DNA of 18,683 nucleotides from DATDCY01 sp031406795 [NCBI: Candidatus Rokuibacteriota bacterium] (lineage in GTDB: Bacteria; JAUVQV01). Below, one piece after another: positions 10,166 to 17,269 of this stretch. The first letter of the stretch is position 1. Each line of letters starts with the position of its first letter. The translations under genes were made by a program, and so were the position numbers. The DNA lies in NCBI GenBank assembly GCA_031406795.1, contig JANOHV010000109.1, positions 1 through 18,683 of the forward strand. The letters are read 5' to 3'. The notes under the pieces were generated by a model. That model did no database searches, had not been told where the DNA came from, and worked only from the letters and a program-made list of their open reading frames with translations.

Positions 10166-10194
10166 TTGACACCGGGGCCGCGATCACTTCAGAT
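10166..10194 (+). promoter_or_regulatory. Promoter of the amidohydrolase gene, leaderless layout
   Basis: -35 TTGACA (10166-10171), a 17-base spacer, and a weak -10 TCAGAT (10189-10194). The ATG at 10201 begins 6 bases later, so the predicted transcription start coincides with the start codon. No AGGAGG-like site is present. Confidence 0.5.
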
Positions 10195-10200
10195 GGGCGC

Positions 10201-11004
10201 ATGAGCGGATCGATCATCGACTTCCACACCCACGCCTTTCCGGACAGGCTCGCCGTGCGTGCGCTGGCCAACCTCGAGCGCCAGGGCGGGGTCCGCGCGG
10301 TCCTCGACGGTACCGTGGCCGCCCTGCTGGCTTCGATGGATCGCGCCGGCGTCGCCGCCGCGGTGGTGTGCTCCATCGCCACGGAACCCGGGCAGTTCGG
10401 CTCGATCCTGCGCTGGTCGAGCCAGATTGCGGGACCGCGCCTGCACCCCTTCCCGTCGGTCCACCCGGCGGCCCCCGACCCGGCGGACGAAGTGCGCCAG
10501 ATCGCCGCCGCGGGCTTTCTCGGCGTCAAGCTGCACCCCGAGTACCAGTGTTTTCACGTCGACGACCCCGCGCTGGAGGCGCTCTACCGCGCTCTGGAAC
10601 GGTCGGGGTTGATTGCGCTGTTCCACGCCGGGCACGACATCGGCTTCCCGGACTCCGACCGCGCCGCGCCGCACCGGTTCCTGGCGATCCATCGCGCGTT
10701 CCCGGGACTGAAGATCGTCGCCTCGCACCTCGGCGGCTACCGGCGCTGGGAGGAGGTCGCCGCGCTGCTGCTCGGCAGCGGCATCTGGCTCGACACCAGC
10801 TTCACGCTGGGTCACGTTCCCGCGGGATTGCTGCGCGAGATACTCCTCGGCCACCGCCCCGACCGGCTCCTGTTCGGGACGGATTCCCCGTGGGTCGGCC
10901 AGGCCGAAGAAATCGCCCGGCTGCGCTGCCTCGGTCTGCCCGAAGGACTCACCGACCGCATCCTCGGCGGCGCCGCCCGGGCGCTTCTCGGCGTCGCGGG
11001 CTGA
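10201..11004 (+). CDS. Metal-dependent TIM-barrel hydrolase (amidohydrolase_2 family)
   Basis: The 267-residue protein belongs to the amidohydrolase superfamily, ACMSD/amidohydrolase_2 type, whose members hydrolyse or decarboxylate small substrates using a bound metal. Visible metal-site elements in order are DFHTH (His9, His11), KLHPEYQ near 110, HAGHD (His142), ASHLGGY (His176), and FGTDSPW (Asp228). The frame is open for 49 codons upstream, but that part is Arg/Pro-rich, overlaps the rpiB promoter region and is not protein-like. The ATG at 10201 gives the normal start just before the HxH motif and agrees with the promoter. The substrate cannot be read from the sequence, and neighbours give no clue beyond divergent rpiB. 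Confidence 0.88.
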   Translation: MSGSIIDFHTHAFPDRLAVRALANLERQGGVRAVLDGTVAALLASMDRAGVAAAVVCSIATEPGQFGSILRWSSQIAGPRLHPFPSVHPAAPDPADEVRQIAAAGFLGVKLHPEYQCFHVDDPALEALYRALERSGLIALFHAGHDIGFPDSDRAAPHRFLAIHRAFPGLKIVASHLGGYRRWEEVAALLLGSGIWLDTSFTLGHVPAGLLREILLGHRPDRLLFGTDSPWVGQAEEIARLRCLGLPEGLTDRILGGAARALLGVAG

Positions 11005-11007
11005 TCG

Positions 11008-11020
11008 GCCCCGCCGGGGC
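11008..11020. terminator. Short GC hairpin between convergent genes
   Basis: GCCCC (11008-11012), loop GCC, GGGGC (11016-11020) form a tight 5-bp hairpin in the 29-base gap between the amidohydrolase gene and the Lys-rich gene. There is no T-run, so any terminator role is only a possibility. Confidence 0.25.
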
Positions 11021-11033
11021 GCCGCCTGTCGGA

Positions 11034-11258
11034 CTACTCCTTCTTGGCCTTCTTCCCCTTGGGCGCGGCGGTGCTCCGCAGCGCGTGCGTCGCCGTGCGG
11101 TATTTCTTGCGCACGCTCGCGAGCTTCTTGCCGTCCTTGGCGGCCTTGGCCTCCTCGCGCTCATTCTTGAGCGGCTTGAGCATCGCCTTGACCGCGGCGC
11201 GGTCCTTCTTGACCGCGGGCTTCTTCTCGCCGGACTTCTTGACCGCTTCTTCTGCCAT
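11034..11258 (-). CDS. Small Lys/Ala-rich basic protein, unknown function, downstream of miaB
   Basis: A 74-residue, strongly basic and highly charged protein with KKPAVKKDRAAVKAMLKPLK near the N-terminus and a Lys-rich end (KGKKAKKE). The middle, KNEREEAKAAKDGKKLASVR, reads as a continuous helix. I do not recognise a family. The composition would suit a nucleic-acid or ribosome binder, but that is only compositional inference. GAGGAG (11265-11270) is directly against a first ATG at 11264 and 6 bases from the ATG at 11258, so the latter is preferred. The gene starts 31 bases after the miaB stop on the same strand and is probably co-transcribed with it. Low complexity leaves some chance of a spurious frame, but the good ribosome site argues that it is real. 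Confidence 0.65.
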   Translation of the reverse strand: MAEEAVKKSGEKKPAVKKDRAAVKAMLKPLKNEREEAKAAKDGKKLASVRKKYRTATHALRSTAAPKGKKAKKE

Positions 11259-11289
11259 CGACATCTCCTCTGCGTCCGTGGTGCTGTTT

Positions 11290-12636
11290 TCAGCCGCACC
11301 GCGCGGCGACCAGGTCGCCGGCCGCGGTCCGGCCCTCGAGGGACAGGAAGCCCGCCCCGGTGATGTGAACCTGCACGAAGTCCCGGGGGGGTATCGCCCC
11401 CGCGGCCGGGAAATTCACGATGCGGTTGGCGCGGGTGCGTCCCTTCCAGGCCGCGGCGTCGCGGCGGCTCGGGCCTTCGACGAGCACCTCGACCGTCCGA
11501 CCGATCTGGCCGGCGTTGCGGGCCTCGGTGATCTCGCGCTGCAGGGCCTGCACGGCGATCAGACGCCGGGTCTTCTCGTCGGCCGCGACGCCATCGCTCA
11601 TGGTGCTGGCCGCCGTGCCCTCGCGCGGCGAGTACTGGAACGAGAAGATGCCGTCGAACCGGAACTCCGCCAGCGCCTGCATGGTGCCGTCGAAATCCGC
11701 GGCGCTCTCGCCCGGAAAGCCGACGATGATGTCGGTCGTCACCGCGACCTCCGGGACGGTCTCGCGCAGCTCGCCGAGGATCCGGCGGTAGCGCTCCAGG
11801 GTGTAGCCCCGGTTCATGCGCCCGAGAACGGCGTCGGCGCCGGCTTGCAGCGGCAGGTGCACGGCCTCGCAGACCGAGGGCAGATCGCGCACCGCGCGCA
11901 TCAGACCGGTCGAGAAGTCCTTCGGGTGCGACGTGGTGAACCGGACCCGCGGGACGCCGCAGCTGCCGTCGATCGCGCGCAGCAGCCCGGCGAAATCGGC
12001 GGGCGGGGCCAGCCCGCGGCCGTACGAGTTGACGTTCTGACCGAGCAGGGTCACCTCGCGGTAGCCGTCGCGCCCGAGCGCCGCAACCTCGGCGAGAACC
12101 TCCGCCGGCCTGCGGCTGCGCTCGCGCCCGCGGACCAGCGGGACGACGCAATAGGCGCAGTGATTGTTGCAGCCGAACATGACATTGGTCCAGGCCTTGA
12201 TCCGACTCGCGCGAAGCGGCGCGGCGGGGTGCTCGCCGGCGCTGGTCTCCTCGGTGTCGACCTCCGGCCGTCCCGTGGCCCGCACCCGCTCGAGCAGCGC
12301 CGGCAGCCCGGCCAGGCGCGCCGTGCCGACGACGGCATCGATCGCCGGCGCGCGCGCCAGCACCCCGGCGCCGAGTTTCTGTGCGACGCAGCCGGTGAGC
12401 ACCAGCAGCGTTCCCGGGCGTCGACGCTTGAGCTGCCCGAAGCGGCCGGCCAGGCTGAAGGCTTTCTGCTCGGCCTTGTCACGGATGCTGCAAGTGTTGA
12501 CCACGATGACGTCCGCCTCTTCGGGCGAAACGGCAAGCCGGTACCCCTCGGCGCACAGCATGCCGGCCATCTTCTCGGAGTCGGCCTCGTTCATCTGGCA
12601 GCCGAGCGTCTCGAGCCACACGGATCTCGATTGCAT
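11290..12636 (-). CDS. miaB: tRNA-2-methylthio-N6-dimethylallyladenosine synthase MiaB
   Basis: MiaB is a radical-SAM methylthiotransferase that converts i6A37 to ms2i6A37 in tRNAs reading UNN codons. It uses two iron-sulfur clusters. The 448-residue protein has the N-terminal UPF0004 domain with cysteines at 13 (LGCQMNEADSE), 49 (VNTCSIRDKAEQ) and 83 (LTGCVAQK). The radical-SAM motif CNNHCAYC (Cys156, 160, 163) follows, and FSFQYSPREGTAA precedes a C-terminal TRAM domain. The frame extends 7 codons upstream to a TTG (12657), but a -10 box lies between it and this ATG, so I place the start at 12636. MiaA, which makes the substrate base, is encoded at 16292-17269. The family is known to need an iron-sulfur supply, which makes the atypical NifS-like protein at 7486 of interest. 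Confidence 0.95.
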   Translation of the reverse strand: MQSRSVWLETLGCQMNEADSEKMAGMLCAEGYRLAVSPEEADVIVVNTCSIRDKAEQKAFSLAGRFGQLKRRRPGTLLVLTGCVAQKLGAGVLARAPAIDAVVGTARLAGLPALLERVRATGRPEVDTEETSAGEHPAAPLRASRIKAWTNVMFGCNNHCAYCVVPLVRGRERSRRPAEVLAEVAALGRDGYREVTLLGQNVNSYGRGLAPPADFAGLLRAIDGSCGVPRVRFTTSHPKDFSTGLMRAVRDLPSVCEAVHLPLQAGADAVLGRMNRGYTLERYRRILGELRETVPEVAVTTDIIVGFPGESAADFDGTMQALAEFRFDGIFSFQYSPREGTAASTMSDGVAADEKTRRLIAVQALQREITEARNAGQIGRTVEVLVEGPSRRDAAAWKGRTRANRIVNFPAAGAIPPRDFVQVHITGAGFLSLEGRTAAGDLVAARCG

Positions 12637-12645
12637 AAGTTGGTC

Positions 12646-12675
12646 ATGATACCTCAAGGCCGGAAGCTGCGTAAA
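12646..12675 (-). promoter_or_regulatory. Promoter of miaB, leaderless layout
   Basis: Minus strand: -35 TTTACG (12670-12675), an 18-base spacer, and -10 TATCAT (12646-12651). Nine bases separate the -10 box from the ATG at 12636. The -10 hexamer and the 9-base gap are the same as at ligA. Confidence 0.5.
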
Positions 12676-12696
12676 GCTCCGATTCGATGGCTAAAG

Positions 12697-12748
12697 GCCG
12701 GCGAGGCGCCCGGCCGGCGCTGACCCGGCGCCGTTGGCGTTGGCGCCG
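12697..12748. repeat. GC-rich repeats in the miaB-recJ divergent region
   Basis: GGCCGGCG is repeated directly at 12697-12704 and 12712-12719. A 7-bp inverted repeat CGGCGCC/GGCGCCG (12726-12732/12742-12748) lies four bases before the recJ -35 box. The position would suit an operator, but this is speculative. Confidence 0.4.
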
Positions 12749-12752
12749 TTGC

Positions 12753-12781
12753 TTGACGCCCTCCCCACACGCTGGTAGGTT
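12753..12781 (+). promoter_or_regulatory. Promoter of the recJ-mutL-miaA-hflX unit
   Basis: -35 TTGACG (12753-12758), a 17-base spacer, and a weak -10 TAGGTT (12776-12781). The recJ ATG at 12794 begins 12 bases after the -10 box, leaving a leader of perhaps 5-6 bases with no Shine-Dalgarno. Confidence 0.45.
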
Positions 12782-12793
12782 CATGGCAAGCAC

Positions 12794-14551
12794 ATGCTGG
12801 TAAACGCGAACAGTCGGTGGAATCTTCTCAAGCCCCCGCAGGACGCCGTCGACCGACTCGCGGCCGAACTGGGCCTGTCCGCGACGCTGGCCACGGTCCT
12901 TGCCAACCGTGGCGTCACCGAACCGGCCGCGGCCAGCGACTTTCTCGAACCCGCGCTCTCGCGTCTGCACGATCCGCTCGCAATGCGCGGCATGGCGGAC
13001 GCCGTCTACACCGTCGCCCGCGCCGTGCGCGATGGACGGCGGATCCTCGTCTGGGGCGATTACGATGTGGACGGCGTCACCGGCGCCGCGCTCCTGGTCG
13101 ATTTCCTGCGCCGGCACACACCCGCGGTCGGTTACCACATCCCGCACCGCATCGACGACGGCTACGGGCTCGACGGGACGGCCGTTCGCCGGCACGCGGC
13201 CGCCGGCGTCACGCTGATCATCACCGTGGACTGCGGCATCTCGAGCTGCGCCGAAGTCCGCGAGGCGCGCGCGCTGGGGGTCGACGTCGTCATCACCGAC
13301 CACCACGAACCCCCCGCCGAACTGCCCCCGGCCAACGCGGTCCTCAACCCCCGGCGCCAGGGGTGCGGCTATCCCTTCAAGAGCCTGGCCGGCGTCGGCA
13401 TCGCCTTCAAGCTCGCGCAGACCCTGGCACGGCTGATCGGGCCCGGGGCGCACCCGCGCGACGACGAGCGGCTGCTCTCCTACCTCGACCTCGTCGCCCT
13501 CGGCACCGTGGCGGACATCGCCCCGCTGCTCGGCGAGAACCGGGTGCTGGTGCACCACGGGCTCGAGACCCTCGGCAACAGCCCGCGCCCGGGGGTGCGG
13601 GCGCTCCTGGAGACGGCCAGGATCGAAAAGCGCCCCCTGCGCGCATCCCAGATCGGCTTCGGGATGGGGCCGCGGATCAACGCCGCAGGGCGACTCGACC
13701 GCGCCGACACGGCCGTCGAACTCTTTCTCACCGGCGATTTGCGGCAGGCGCGCCAGCTCGCCGACCTGCTCGAGCGGCTGAACCACAGACGCCGGGAGAT
13801 CGAGGCGCAGATCCGCGAGGAGGCGGTGCGGCTCGTCGAGACGGCGCCGGGGATGCTCGGCGACAGCACGCTGGTACTCGCCGATCCGGGGTGGCACCCC
13901 GGCGTCATCGGGATCGTCGCGGCGAAGATCGCCGAACGCTTTTCCCGCCCCGCGCTGCTGATTTCCACCGGGCGCGAACCCGGCAAGGGCTCGGCGCGCA
14001 GCGTCCCGGAGATCGATCTTTATCCGCGTCTCGACGCGAGCCGGCGCCTGTTCACGTCGCTCGGCGGCCACTCGCACGCCGCGGGTTTTTCAATCCCCGA
14101 GGCGAACATTGCCGCCCTGCGTCGCGAGCTCAACCGCGACGCCGCCGGCGGGGTCCAGCTGCCGCCGGCCAGGCAGGGCATCCAGATCGACGCCGTGGTG
14201 AACTTCAAGGACCTCGCCCCCGGCCTGGGCCTCGAATTGCGGCGGCTGGCGCCTTTCGGCCAGCACAACCCCGAACCGACGTTCGCCACCCGCGACGTGC
14301 GCCTGGTGCAGCCCCCGCGCACCGTGGGCAACAACCACCTCCGTCTGACCCTGGTGCAGCGCTCCCGGGGGGCGGAGCGCACCGCCCTGCACCGGCACTC
14401 CTTCATCGGCTTCAATCTCGGCGCCCGGGCCAACGACCTCGCCGGCGGCATGAGCGTCGACGTCGCCTACGACCTGGATCTCGAGGGCGGCTCCTACGGT
14501 TCCTGGGAGCGATTTCGCCTCCGCGACATCGCCGCCGCTTCGGCGCCGTGA
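12794..14551 (+). CDS. recJ: Single-stranded-DNA-specific exonuclease RecJ
   Basis: RecJ degrades single-stranded DNA 5' to 3' in recombination, base excision and mismatch repair. The protein has 585 residues, the normal size. DHH-superfamily motifs are present in order: GDYDVDG (88-94), TVDCGISS (Asp146), TDHHEPP (DHH at 169-171), and DLVALGTVADIAPL. The DHHA1 motif GGHSHAAG is at 424-431. A C-terminal OB-like region contains LRRLAPFGQHNPEPTF. An ATG 12 bases upstream (12782) runs into a stop after six codons, so 12794 is the start. It is the first gene of a tightly packed unit; its TGA overlaps the GTG of mutL. The pairing with mutL fits the exonuclease step of mismatch repair. Confidence 0.95.
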   Translation: MLVNANSRWNLLKPPQDAVDRLAAELGLSATLATVLANRGVTEPAAASDFLEPALSRLHDPLAMRGMADAVYTVARAVRDGRRILVWGDYDVDGVTGAALLVDFLRRHTPAVGYHIPHRIDDGYGLDGTAVRRHAAAGVTLIITVDCGISSCAEVREARALGVDVVITDHHEPPAELPPANAVLNPRRQGCGYPFKSLAGVGIAFKLAQTLARLIGPGAHPRDDERLLSYLDLVALGTVADIAPLLGENRVLVHHGLETLGNSPRPGVRALLETARIEKRPLRASQIGFGMGPRINAAGRLDRADTAVELFLTGDLRQARQLADLLERLNHRRREIEAQIREEAVRLVETAPGMLGDSTLVLADPGWHPGVIGIVAAKIAERFSRPALLISTGREPGKGSARSVPEIDLYPRLDASRRLFTSLGGHSHAAGFSIPEANIAALRRELNRDAAGGVQLPPARQGIQIDAVVNFKDLAPGLGLELRRLAPFGQHNPEPTFATRDVRLVQPPRTVGNNHLRLTLVQRSRGAERTALHRHSFIGFNLGARANDLAGGMSVDVAYDLDLEGGSYGSWERFRLRDIAAASAP

Positions 14552-16326
14552 ACCGCGTGCAGCCGAGCAGCCGCATCAGGATCCTCCCCGAGGAGACGAT
14601 CAACCGCGTTGCGGCCGGCGAGGTGGTCGAGCGCCCCGCCGCCGCGCTCAAGGAGCTGCTCGAGAACAGCGTCGACGCCGGCGCCGCGCAGATCAGCGTC
14701 GAACTGGCGCGCGCCGGCGTCAGCCTGATCCGGGTCGCCGACGACGGCGGCGGGATGTCCCGGGACGATCTGCTGCTCGCGATCGAGCGGCACGCCACCA
14801 GCAAGATCGCCGCGGTCGAAGACCTCGCGGCCGTGGCGACCTTCGGTTTCCGCGGCGAGGCGCTGCCGAGCATCGCCGCGGTCGCGCGCCTGCGGATCGA
14901 GTCCCGCGCGCGCGGCGCCGCGGAGGGGACGCGCCTGGAAGCCGACGGCGGCCGCATCCTGCGCGTCGTCCCCTGCGGCTGCCCCGAGGGGACGCTGATC
15001 GAGGTGCGCGATCTCTTCCACTCGGTGCCGGCCCGCCTGAAATTCCTGCGCTCGGAGGCGACGGAGCTCGGGCACTGCCTCCAGGTCGCCTCCCGGCTCG
15101 CCCTCGCCTGCCCCGGCGTCGGCCTGACCCTGCGCCATGGCGGCCGGGAGCTGCTGCGCCTGGCCCACACCGGGGACCCCGCCGCCCGGCTGCGCGCGTA
15201 TCTCGACCGGGAGTTCTTCGCGGGCCTCCTCCCGGTGCGGGGCGCCGGCGAGGCCTGCTCCGTTTCGGGTTTCGTCTCGCGCCCCGGAGCCGGTCGGCCG
15301 GGTGCCGAGAACCAGCAGCTCTTCGTCAACGGCCGCCCCGTCCGCGACCCCTCGCTGGCGCAGGCGTTGCGCGAGACCTGCCGCGACCACTTCCTCCAGG
15401 AGCGCTGCGGCGTCTCGTACTTCCTCTGGCTGCAGCTGCCCCCGCAACTCGTAGATGTGAACGTGCACCCGACCAAGCGCGAAGTCCGTTTCCGCGATCC
15501 CCTGGCCGTTCGCGCCGTCGTCGGCATGGCGCTGCGCGAGGCGCTGCGCGCGGACGGTTCGCTGCGTCTTCCCGCCTTCCCTGCGCGATCCGGCGCCGCT
15601 GCCTCCCCGCCCTCTTCGCCCTCCCCGCCCGACTGCGAGGCGCCGCCACCGCCCGCGCTGGCCGCCGAACCGGGCGTCGCCAGCGACTACACCGTGACGC
15701 CACCCCGGCAGCCGCAGCTGCCTCTCGGACCGGATCGCCCCGCCGCGGCGCCGGCGGCTCCCTCGCCCGAGACGCTGCAGCTCTTCGGAACCTATCTCGT
15801 CTGCCCCACCGCCGAGGGACTGATTCTGGTGGATCAGCACGCAGCGCACGAGCGCGTCCTGTACGAGCGATTCCTCGCGCGCCGGGCAGACGCCGCCTGC
15901 CAGCACCTGCTCGTGCCCGTGCTCTTCGACACCGCCCCCGGTGAAGAGGAGACGCTCGAGACGCTGCGCTCCGCACTCGACGCGCTCGGCGTGGTTGTCG
16001 AACCGATCGGACCGCGCGCCTGGCGGTTGCTCGCGCTGCCGCCGGAACTCGACGAGGCCGGTGCCCTGACGTTCATGCGCGAGCTGCTGGCGCTCGCGCT
16101 CGCCGGAGAAGCGCCCGCGCGGGTCGAGGACTTCCGCCACCGCGCCGCCGCCGTGCTGGCCTGCCACACGGCGATCAGGGCCAACCAACGCCTCGGGCCC
16201 GGCGCAATCGACGCGCTACTTTCCGACCTCGCCGGCACCGGCACGCCCGCGGCCTGCCCGCACGGGCGGCCCACGAGCATCACGATCGACCGTGACGAAA
16301 TCGAGCGGCGCTTCAAGCGCACCTGA
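14548..16326 (+). CDS. mutL: DNA mismatch repair protein MutL, endonuclease-type
   Basis: MutL is the dimeric ATPase that links MutS mismatch recognition to strand removal. The 592-residue protein has the GHKL ATPase motifs IRILPEETINRVAAGEVVER, KELLEN (Glu36, Asn40), ADDGGGM and GFRGEAL (100-106). A Pro/Ala-rich linker of about 60-80 residues follows. The C-terminal domain has DQHAAHERVLYE, which fits the DQHA(x)2E(x)4E metal motif from Asp429, plus ACHTAIRANQ and CPHGRP (570-575). These residues mark MutL proteins that nick DNA themselves, as in bacteria without MutH. The start is the GTG that overlaps the recJ stop as GTGA; a second GTG at 14557 is an alternative. No ribosome site is seen, so translation probably depends on coupling. 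The 3' end overlaps miaA by 35 bases. Confidence 0.96.
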   Translation: MNRVQPSSRIRILPEETINRVAAGEVVERPAAALKELLENSVDAGAAQISVELARAGVSLIRVADDGGGMSRDDLLLAIERHATSKIAAVEDLAAVATFGFRGEALPSIAAVARLRIESRARGAAEGTRLEADGGRILRVVPCGCPEGTLIEVRDLFHSVPARLKFLRSEATELGHCLQVASRLALACPGVGLTLRHGGRELLRLAHTGDPAARLRAYLDREFFAGLLPVRGAGEACSVSGFVSRPGAGRPGAENQQLFVNGRPVRDPSLAQALRETCRDHFLQERCGVSYFLWLQLPPQLVDVNVHPTKREVRFRDPLAVRAVVGMALREALRADGSLRLPAFPARSGAAASPPSSPSPPDCEAPPPPALAAEPGVASDYTVTPPRQPQLPLGPDRPAAAPAAPSPETLQLFGTYLVCPTAEGLILVDQHAAHERVLYERFLARRADAACQHLLVPVLFDTAPGEEETLETLRSALDALGVVVEPIGPRAWRLLALPPELDEAGALTFMRELLALALAGEAPARVEDFRHRAAAVLACHTAIRANQRLGPGAIDALLSDLAGTGTPAACPHGRPTSITIDRDEIERRFKRT

Positions 16327-17269
16327 GCCGGGCGCGCCGGCACCGGTCGCGCTCGTCGGCGCGACGGCCACCGGAAAGACCGCCGTCGGGATACTCGTCG
16401 CCGAGGCGCTCGGCACCGAGATCATCGGCTGCGACTCCCGTCAGGTCTACCGGCGTCTCGACATCGGCTCCGCGAAGCCGACACCAGCCGAGCGACGGCG
16501 CGTCCGTCACCACCTGGTCGACGTCGCGGACCCCGACGAGCGCTACAGCGCCGCCAGCTACCAGGCGGCGGTGGCGGCGCTGCTGCCGTCGTTCGCCGCC
16601 CGCGGTTGCGCTCCGCTTTTCGTCGGGGGCACCGGACTGTATCTGCGGGCGGCCCTCGAGGGGCTCTGCCCGGCGCCGGCGGCAGACCCGGGCCTGCGCC
16701 GCTGGATCACCGCGATCGGCCAGTCGCTCCCCGGTGGACTGCACGCGCTCCTCGCGCACGTCGACGCGGCGGCGGCCGCACGCCTCCACCCCAACGACGG
16801 CTTCCGGCTCAACCGCGCGCTCGAGGTCTATTTCCTCTCGGGCCGGACGCTCACCGAACACCACCGGCGGCACCGCCAGCAGAGCCCGGCGCCGGCGGTC
16901 CGCGTCTTCGCGATCGACCTGCCGGGCGCGGAGATCCGGCGGCGGATCAATCTGCGGTTGGACGTGATGATGGCGGCCGGTTTCCTCGAGGAGGCCCGCA
17001 CGCTCCTCGAAGAAGGCGTCGATCCCGGTCTGCCCGCGCTGCGGGCCGTCGGTTACCCCGAACTCTTCGCGCATCTGCTCGGGGAGACGACGCTCGGCGC
17101 GGCCCTCGAGGCGATCCGCCGGGCCTCCTGGCAGTACGCCCGGCGGCAGCTGACCTGGTTCCGCGCTCAGCGTCGGCTGACCTGGATCCCGGCCGCGGCC
17201 GACATGGCCGCAGCGGACGTCGCCGGCGTCATACTTCAACACCTGAGCGAAAAGAGGTGGGCACCATGA
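16292..17269 (+). CDS. miaA: tRNA dimethylallyltransferase MiaA
   Basis: MiaA transfers an isoprenoid group from dimethylallyl diphosphate to N6 of A37 in tRNAs reading UNN codons, the base that MiaB then methylthiolates. The 325-residue protein has a P-loop GATATGKT (23-30), the signature DSRQVYRRLDIGSAKPT, FVGGTGLYLRA, and the C-terminal RAVGYPEL and ARRQLTWFR. The length is normal. The only start codon before the P-loop is GTG at 16292, inside the mutL 3' end, so the genes overlap by 35 bases. Its stop overlaps the hflX ATG as ATGA. The order mutL-miaA-(hfq)-hflX is well known from E. coli. Confidence 0.95.
   Translation: MTKSSGASSAPEPGAPAPVALVGATATGKTAVGILVAEALGTEIIGCDSRQVYRRLDIGSAKPTPAERRRVRHHLVDVADPDERYSAASYQAAVAALLPSFAARGCAPLFVGGTGLYLRAALEGLCPAPAADPGLRRWITAIGQSLPGGLHALLAHVDAAAAARLHPNDGFRLNRALEVYFLSGRTLTEHHRRHRQQSPAPAVRVFAIDLPGAEIRRRINLRLDVMMAAGFLEEARTLLEEGVDPGLPALRAVGYPELFAHLLGETTLGAALEAIRRASWQYARRQLTWFRAQRRLTWIPAAADMAAADVAGVILQHLSEKRWAP

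Noticed and set aside
10054-10200. N-terminal extension of the amidohydrolase by 49 residues
   Set aside because: The extension is Arg/Pro/Ser-rich, overlaps both divergent promoters and precedes the family's usual start just before the HxH motif.
12637-12657. Upstream TTG start for miaB adding seven residues
   Set aside because: It has no ribosome site and would lie upstream of the -10 box at 12646-12651. The added residues are not expected in the family.
11044-12723. 559-codon plus-strand frame opposite miaB and the Lys-rich gene
   Set aside because: The minus strand encodes an unmistakable MiaB; the opposite frame has no domain signatures.
14494-16188. 564-codon minus-strand frame opposite mutL
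   Set aside because: Antisense shadow of mutL with Gly/Arg/Gln-rich composition and no motifs.
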